DNA from: Naasia sp.
GTDB lineage: Bacteria > Actinomycetota > Actinomycetes > Actinomycetales > Microbacteriaceae
Assembly: GCF_025465545.1 (NCBI RefSeq)
Contig: NZ_JAODMK010000003.1
Coordinates: 62,001 to 126,000, forward strand
Direction: 5' to 3'
DNA length: 64,000 nucleotides
The notes below the pieces were generated by a model that was given only the letters and a program-made list of their open reading frames with translations, was not told where the DNA came from and ran no database searches. Positions 60,174 through 64,000 of the stretch are shown here, piece after piece. The first letter of the stretch is position 1, and each line of letters begins with the position of its first letter. The position numbers and the translations under genes are program-made.

Positions 60174-60749
60174 TCAGTCCGTCGGCGGGAGGAGGCCGGC
60201 CGCGCGAGCGGGAGCCGCATAGGCTGCGGCGAGCGAGGTCACCGTGTCGTGCGCGTTGAGGCCGCTCGGGTTCGGCACCACCCAGAGAGCCGCACCTTCG
60301 AGGTTCTCGGGCTGGCGTCCCGCCCGCGCCTTCGGCAGCCCGAAGGCGACGCGGTAGGCCGTGACTCCCGCCACCGCCACGACCTCCGGCGACCACCTGG
60401 ACACGGTCCCGTGCAGCCGCTCCGCTCCCTCCCGCAGCTCGGCGGCGGAGAGCTCGTCGGCGCGCACGGTCGCTCGGCGCACCAGGTTGGTGATGCCGAT
60501 GCCCCGACCGACCAGCTCCGCCCGATCCTCCTGGGTCAGTCCGGCGGCCGGCCGCAGCTCCCGCGAGGTGATGCCCGCCGCGGCAAGGGCCGGATAGAAG
60601 CGGTTGCCGGGGCGGGAGAACGGCGCGCCCGTCGCCGCCGTCCACAGGCTCGGGTTGATGCCGACGAAGAGCAGCCGCACACCTGGCGCGACCAGATCCG
60701 GCACGACGGCGTCGCGGTATGCCTCGAGTTCTGCCGCGGTGAAGCCCAC
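60174..60749 (-). CDS. mug: G/U mismatch-specific uracil-DNA glycosylase
   Basis: 191 aa from GTG 60749 (GGGAGG upstream). The family motif I reads 'LLFVGINPSLWTAATGAPFSRPGNRFYPALAAAG' (near 29-62) and motif II 'VVPNPSGLNAHD'. Removes U (and ethenocytosine) opposite G. Co-directional with the epimerase gene 19 bp upstream; ends 10 bp from the convergent ThDP enzyme gene. Confidence 0.93.
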   Translation of the reverse strand: MGFTAAELEAYRDAVVPDLVAPGVRLLFVGINPSLWTAATGAPFSRPGNRFYPALAAAGITSRELRPAAGLTQEDRAELVGRGIGITNLVRRATVRADELSAAELREGAERLHGTVSRWSPEVVAVAGVTAYRVAFGLPKARAGRQPENLEGAALWVVPNPSGLNAHDTVTSLAAAYAAPARAAGLLPPTD

Positions 60750-60768
60750 GTCGCGCCTCCCTCCTGCC

Positions 60769-61803
60769 CTATGGGGTGGACGTGCCGCCGCGCGCCAGCG
60801 GCGGCGACTGGTCGATCGAGTCATGGCGGGAGACCGCCTCGAGCATCTCGGCGAGGGCAGCACGGGCGTCCACACGAGGCGACCACCCGAGCACGCGCCG
60901 GGCGCGCTCGGTCGACAGGACCGGGATGTTCGTGGCCAGGTCGATCCACCCCGGATCCATGGCCACGAGCCGAAGCTTCCAGGCCGCCCAGAGCAGGCGA
61001 CGCGTGGCACCGGCCCGGAACGGCACATGCCGGCCGCCGAGGAGCGACGCGACGAGTTCAGGGGTGACCACCGGCTCCGCCGCGATGTTGAACGCCCCGC
61101 CCGCCCGCCGCTCGAGGGAGCGCCAGAAGGCGTCGGCGAGGTCCGAGGCGTGCACCACCTGCGCGATCGTGGTGCTGGGCAGGGGCACGATGGGCACCCG
61201 TACCCGGGTGATCCAGCCGGTGGGGAACCAGCGGCCGAGGAACAGCCGGCGGATGCCCTCTGCGGCGGGGGCCTGCATCACGAGGCCGGGCCGAAGCCGC
61301 GTCAGGATGACGCCGGGATGCCGCACCTCGAAGGCGTCGAGCACCCGCTCCATCGCCGCCTTCTCCCGCGCATAGTGCGAGGTGTGCACGCCGCCCGTCG
61401 GCCAGGTCTCGTCCACCCTGATGCTCTTGGGCGCCGCACTGTAGGCGCCGACGGAGGACGCGCAGGCCACCTGAGTCACTCCCGCCGCGGCGGCGGCGTC
61501 CAGCACATGGCGGGTTCCCGTGACGTTGGTGCGCCACATGGTGGCCTCGTCCCGGTTGGGCTGCAGCAGCCAGGCGAGCAGGATCACGGCGTCCGCTCCC
61601 GCGAAGGCGGGCGTCAGGCGTTCGACGGCCTCCGGCGCACCGACGTCGACGGCATGCCAGCGGAGTCCCGCATAGGGGCCGCCACCGGTGTTCGGCGGGC
61701 GGCGTGAGACGCCGACGATCTCAGTGACCTCCGGCGCCTGGCGCAGCCGCTCGATCACCGCCGTGCCCACATTGCCGCTGCCGCCGACCACCACGACTCT
61801 CAT
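60769..61803 (-). CDS. NAD-dependent epimerase/dehydratase (extended SDR)
   Basis: 344 aa from ATG 61803 with GGAGGG upstream. 'RVVVVGGSGNVGTAVIERL' Rossmann loop; the active site is atypical: 'ACASSVGAYSAAPKSIRVDETWPTGGVHTSHYAREKAAMERV' with Tyr-x-x-x-Lys as 'HYAREK'. The C-terminal domain resembles sugar epimerases or 3-beta-HSD-like proteins. Substrate unknown. Confidence 0.85.
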   Translation of the reverse strand: MRVVVVGGSGNVGTAVIERLRQAPEVTEIVGVSRRPPNTGGGPYAGLRWHAVDVGAPEAVERLTPAFAGADAVILLAWLLQPNRDEATMWRTNVTGTRHVLDAAAAAGVTQVACASSVGAYSAAPKSIRVDETWPTGGVHTSHYAREKAAMERVLDAFEVRHPGVILTRLRPGLVMQAPAAEGIRRLFLGRWFPTGWITRVRVPIVPLPSTTIAQVVHASDLADAFWRSLERRAGGAFNIAAEPVVTPELVASLLGGRHVPFRAGATRRLLWAAWKLRLVAMDPGWIDLATNIPVLSTERARRVLGWSPRVDARAALAEMLEAVSRHDSIDQSPPLARGGTSTP

Positions 61804-61903
61804 CCGCCGCCCTCCGTCGAATCCACCGTACCGACGCCCCCGTCGGCAGCCACGGCGCTCCCGGCGCATGCCCAGCCCGGCGCGCGCGGCTGCCAGTGCG
61901 TGG

Positions 61904-61909
61904 CACGCT
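61904..61909 (+). promoter_or_regulatory. -10 hexamer (CACGCT) of the DUF503 gene
   Basis: Six bases before GTG 61916; weak match but the only start signal. Confidence 0.3.
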
Positions 61910-61915
61910 GAACGG

Positions 61916-62212
61916 GTGTGGATCGGCTGGATGGAATTCGACCTCCTGCTCGGCGACGTGCACTCCCTCAAGGAGAAGCGGGCTGTCGTGCGCCCGATCG
62001 TCGCAGAGCTGCGGCGCACCTTCGCCCTCTCCGCCGCCGAGGTGGGCGACCAGGACCTGCACCGGCGGTCGTCCGTCGGGGTCGCGGCGGTGGCGGCAGA
62101 CGCGGCGCACCTGATCGAGGTGCTCGACACGGTGGAGCGCTTCGTCGCCGACCGGCCCGAGATCGAGCTGCTGTCTGCTCGGCGCCGGATGCGAAGCTCC
62201 GACGATGACTGA
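61916..62212 (+). CDS. DUF503 family protein
   Basis: 98 aa from GTG 61916. 'WIGWMEFDLLLGDVHSLKEKRAVVRPIVAELRRTFALSAAEVGDQDLHRRSSVGVAAVA' matches the DUF503 family almost end to end. Family members are small ferredoxin-like-fold proteins; role not established (often near rbfA/nusA). The gene overlaps the remnant that follows by 8 bases. Confidence 0.9.
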   Translation: MWIGWMEFDLLLGDVHSLKEKRAVVRPIVAELRRTFALSAAEVGDQDLHRRSSVGVAAVAADAAHLIEVLDTVERFVADRPEIELLSARRRMRSSDDD

Positions 62213-62439
62213 GGTCAGCGGCACGCTCCTTCTCGGGTACGACGTGGAGTTCGTCTCCCCGGCCGGCGGTCCGCTGGTGTCGATCGGACCGCACACCTAT
62301 TCCCACAAGCTGTTCCGCCCTCTGCGCGTCGCGACCGGGAGCTGACGCACCTCGACAGGATCCTCGGAGCGGCGCGTGAGCGAGGGATGTCGATCCGCTC
62401 CTGTCCGGAGATGCACGCGGAGCTCGCTGCCGTTCGCAG
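62205..62439 (+). pseudogene. remnant of a polysaccharide deacetylase-like gene
   Basis: ATG 62205 opens 46 codons ending at 62345. The product reads 'GTLLLGYDVEFVSPAGGP' and then directly 'IGPHTYSHKLF', two motifs that in NodB-like deacetylases are separated by 50-100 residues. After the stop another frame gives 'RELTHLDRILGAARERGMSIRS', like the family C-terminal helix. So an internal deletion plus a frameshift left a fragment. Start overlaps the DUF503 stop. Confidence 0.5.
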
Positions 62440-62499
62440 CGCACGCTCCTGCGCCGGCGAGGCGGAATGCCGTCGCGGCGCGTGGATGGGTGCCGCGGC

Positions 62500-62757
62500 T
62501 CAGGCGGTCGTGCGCCGCTGGGCGGCATAGGCGGCCCCGTTCCGCGCCTGCTCCTCGGTGAGAGCGGTCGTCGCCGCACAGTTGGAGCACTCCACGAAGT
62601 GGCGCGTCGAGAGGCGGAACAGGGGAAGAAAGAAGATCGTGAAGCGATTGACCCGGCGATACACCTCCTGCGGGGCGGCCACCCCGCAGTAGTGGCAGAC
62701 GAAGGAGACGATCGCCAGGGTCTCCACCGTGGCCCGGGTTCCGAAGAGGAGGATCAT
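62500..62757 (-). CDS. small zinc-ribbon protein
   Basis: 85 aa with two Cys pairs, 'VCHYCG' (near residue 20) and 'ECSNCA' (near 56), spaced as a zinc ribbon. A short hydrophobic 'FTIFFLPLF' lies between them. Common actinobacterial type of unknown role. ATG with TAGCGT six bases upstream. Confidence 0.85.
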   Translation of the reverse strand: MILLFGTRATVETLAIVSFVCHYCGVAAPQEVYRRVNRFTIFFLPLFRLSTRHFVECSNCAATTALTEEQARNGAAYAAQRRTTA

Positions 62758-62763
62758 CCTTCG

Positions 62764-62769
62764 ACGCTA
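62764..62769 (-). promoter_or_regulatory. -10 hexamer (TAGCGT) of the zinc-ribbon gene
   Basis: Six bases upstream of ATG 62757. Confidence 0.55.
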
Positions 62770-62839
62770 GACGGCTCCACTTCTCGGGTCACGGGGGTTG
62801 CGGCGGGCGCCTCGTCCCGGGCAACCGCAGCGGTCGCGG

Positions 62840-62911
62840 GCTGGTGACCTCCTCAACGGTGGAGCCGGCGAAGCCGTGCTCTGCGGCGATCCGGCCTGCG
62901 AGTGCCGAACG
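62840..62911 (-). pseudogene. fragment resembling a TetR N-terminal helix-turn-helix
   Basis: One minus-strand frame reads 'ARSALAGRIAAEHGFAGST' then 'VEEVTS', the pattern seen just before the recognition helix in TetR-family proteins. No start codon or remaining domain is present. It lies in a 200-bp stretch without any other gene. Weak. Confidence 0.3.
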
Positions 62912-62933
62912 GGCCCCGCCCGGCACGGAGAGA

Positions 62934-62961
62934 AGGGGCGCCACCGGAAGGTGACGCCCCT
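62934..62961 (-). terminator. terminator of the 61-aa protein gene
   Basis: On the minus strand AGGGGCG-T-CACC pairs with GGTG-G-CGCCCCT around a UUCC loop, 12 bp including a G-U pair, followed by UCUCUCC. It begins 15 bases after the stop. Confidence 0.75.
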
Positions 62962-62975
62962 GCGAATCCGCCGGA

Positions 62976-63161
62976 TCAGCGGCCGAACATGCCGCCGAGC
63001 TTGCCGAGCAGGTCCTGCGGGTTCACGCCGAACTTCTGCAGCAGGTCGCCGTGGTTGTCCGAATCCACCTTGTCGGGGAGCTCGGATTCCGCCTTGGACG
63101 CCTCGTCGTGCTTGCCGAGGCTCTTCAGGTGCTCGATGATCGTGCTCTTGTCGATCTCCAT
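62976..63161 (-). CDS. 61-aa conserved small protein
   Basis: From ATG 63161 with GGGAGA eight bases upstream. 'IIEHLKSLGKHDEASKAESELPDKVD' followed by 'LLQKFGVNPQDLLGKLGGMFG'. Predicted helix-turn-helix-like bundle, charged N-terminal half, amphipathic C-terminal helix. Recurs widely in actinobacteria without known function. Its own ribosome-binding site and strong terminator argue it is a real, well-expressed single gene. Confidence 0.85.
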   Translation of the reverse strand: MEIDKSTIIEHLKSLGKHDEASKAESELPDKVDSDNHGDLLQKFGVNPQDLLGKLGGMFGR

Positions 63162-63317
63162 CGTGTTCTCCCGTCTCTCGTCCTCCTCCCACCGAAGCAC
63201 CGCACCGGGGCGAGCGTCAGGGGTTGAACTCTCAGGCGGGATCGGCCGGCCGCGGCGGAACGCGCCCGTGGAGGGGCGCCGACTGACGGCCGGGGGGCGC
63301 CCGCTGAACGCGTTCGG

Positions 63318-64000
63318 TCAGTTCAACGAGCGCAACCGAGCGGTGGGGCTGCTGAGCAGCAGCGCGGCGCCCAGGAGGAGCAGCACCATCGCGATGCCGA
63401 GCGGGAGCCCTGCGTCGAATCCCGTCGACGCCAGCGTCGGGCCCGTCGCGAAGGCCACCGACTGGACAGCACCGGACGACTGACCGACGGCGACCAGCGT
63501 GTGCACGCCGACTTCGATCTCGCTGAGGAGGTCGGAGGACAGGCCCACGGTGAGGGTGCCGTCGGTCACGGCGAAAGTCCCGACGAACACGGGTGCGGAG
63601 AAGGCGTAGACGTCCACGAAGGAGTCCGGCGACTGCCACGCGATCGCGGCGCTGTAGTCCTCCGCCGGGTCGAGCCCGCCTGCGGGAAGACCAGCGGACT
63701 CGCTTGTTCCTCGCGTCGCCCCCGCCAGGGTGAGGAACTCGTCCAGCTCTGCGGAGTCCGCAACGGGCGCACCGATCGGATCCCGTTGCGGGTCTACCGT
63801 CCGCACCGCCGAGAAGTAGGACTCCGAGGTCGGGGTGTAGCCCTCGAGGAACGCCGTGACCGTCAGAGCCAGGAAATAGCCTGCGACACTCCTGGGGACC
63901 ACGAGGGTCGGGTCGTTGACATCTTCGAGGGTGTCGCCGCTCTGCCCTGTCGAGAAGCCCCACTGGTACTCCACGCGGGTGCCCGCCGGGAATCCGCTCA
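63318..64000 (-). CDS. surface protein C terminus with LAXTG sorting signal (partial)
   Basis: The frame is open to the window edge, so this is the C-terminal 226 residues of a larger protein. It begins with an Ig-like repeat unit ('SGFPAGTRVEYQWGF' ... 'TLVVPRSVAGYFLALTVTAF'), followed by another beta domain. The end is a sortase signal: 'LASTGF', a hydrophobic helix 'LPLGIAMVLLLLGAALLL' and a basic tail (ARLRSLN). LAXTG is the motif of class E sortases of high-GC Gram-positives. Function is probably adhesion or wall structure. Confidence 0.85.
   Translation of the reverse strand, partial: SGFPAGTRVEYQWGFSTGQSGDTLEDVNDPTLVVPRSVAGYFLALTVTAFLEGYTPTSESYFSAVRTVDPQRDPIGAPVADSAELDEFLTLAGATRGTSESAGLPAGGLDPAEDYSAAIAWQSPDSFVDVYAFSAPVFVGTFAVTDGTLTVGLSSDLLSEIEVGVHTLVAVGQSSGAVQSVAFATGPTLASTGFDAGLPLGIAMVLLLLGAALLLSSPTARLRSLN

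Noticed and set aside
63318..63345. Third copy of the 56-bp palindrome, because GCAACCGAGCGG also occurs near 63330
   Set aside because: Only one 12-nt half is shared and it lies in coding sequence of the surface protein with no matching opposite arm.
1..64000. CRISPR arrays, insertion sequences, integrases or prophage genes
   Set aside because: No regularly spaced direct repeats and no transposase, integrase or phage motifs were seen in any frame.

Overview
The window is about 70% G+C. Its genes have strong third-position G/C bias, frequent GTG starts, many 4-base stop/start overlaps (ATGA, GTGA) and a tRNA without encoded CCA. This fits a high-GC actinobacterium. The gene content (class I ribonucleotide reductase of the Phe-radical-site type, LAXTG cell-wall protein, the ispE-rsmA-tatD-metG-rsmI-pmt block, and prs-glmU) suggests a member of Microbacteriaceae; that placement is inference. 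No insertion sequence, prophage or CRISPR array is visible.

Layout. (1) 0-5.5 kb: a uronate catabolic operon (uxaC, uxuB, manD, iolB-like) divergent from an M24-like peptidase gene, with a LacI-type 20-bp operator between them. (2) 5.5-11.5 kb: gnd, a tiny membrane protein, prs-glmU, a membrane protein, tRNA-Gln and a MarR regulator. (3) 11.5-21.8 kb: an ABC-F protein, then a glycan-type island: NDP-sugar epimerase, lipoprotein, GT2 and DUF2064 transferases, a membrane b-type cytochrome fused to a molybdopterin oxidoreductase, and two membrane GT-C enzymes. (4) 21.8-29.8 kb: the conserved ispE-rsmA-tatD-metG-rsmI-pmt block. (5) 29.8-41 kb: AraC-VOC, a DUF255 thioredoxin-like protein, MFS, aldo/keto reductase, hrpA, DUF1697 and a DHA2 drug exporter. 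(6) 41-45.3 kb: a ribonucleotide reductase locus with several unusual traits. (7) 45.3-54.9 kb: accessory metabolism (MFS, FMN reductase, two aldo/keto reductases, hydrolase, DUF4349 lipoprotein, aldose epimerase, lipase maturation factor). (8) 55-64 kb: GH15, a divergent G6PDH-like protein and a TPP enzyme, then mug, an epimerase, DUF503, gene remnants, and a partial surface protein with an LAXTG sorting signal.

The strongest candidate for something undescribed is the nrd locus. The R2 subunit has Phe in place of the radical Tyr and Glu in place of the first Asp ligand, the pattern of class Ic Mn/Fe enzymes. The R1 frame ends without the redox-active C-terminal Cys pair. A 35-codon ORF, overlapping the nrdA stop by ATGA, ends in CDSCQ and looks like that missing tail. 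Between it and nrdB lies a 111-bp structured element with a 22-nt imperfect outer helix whose 5' strand can alternatively form a small terminator-like hairpin with a U-run. Upstream of nrdA are three hairpins, two NrdR-like boxes 32 bp apart and a perfect DnaA box.

A second window-wide signal is the start architecture. About 20 genes have a TANNNT-type -10 hexamer exactly 6-7 bases before an ATG/GTG, which implies leaderless mRNAs. A third is a 56-bp nested palindrome present twice, each time between convergent genes.
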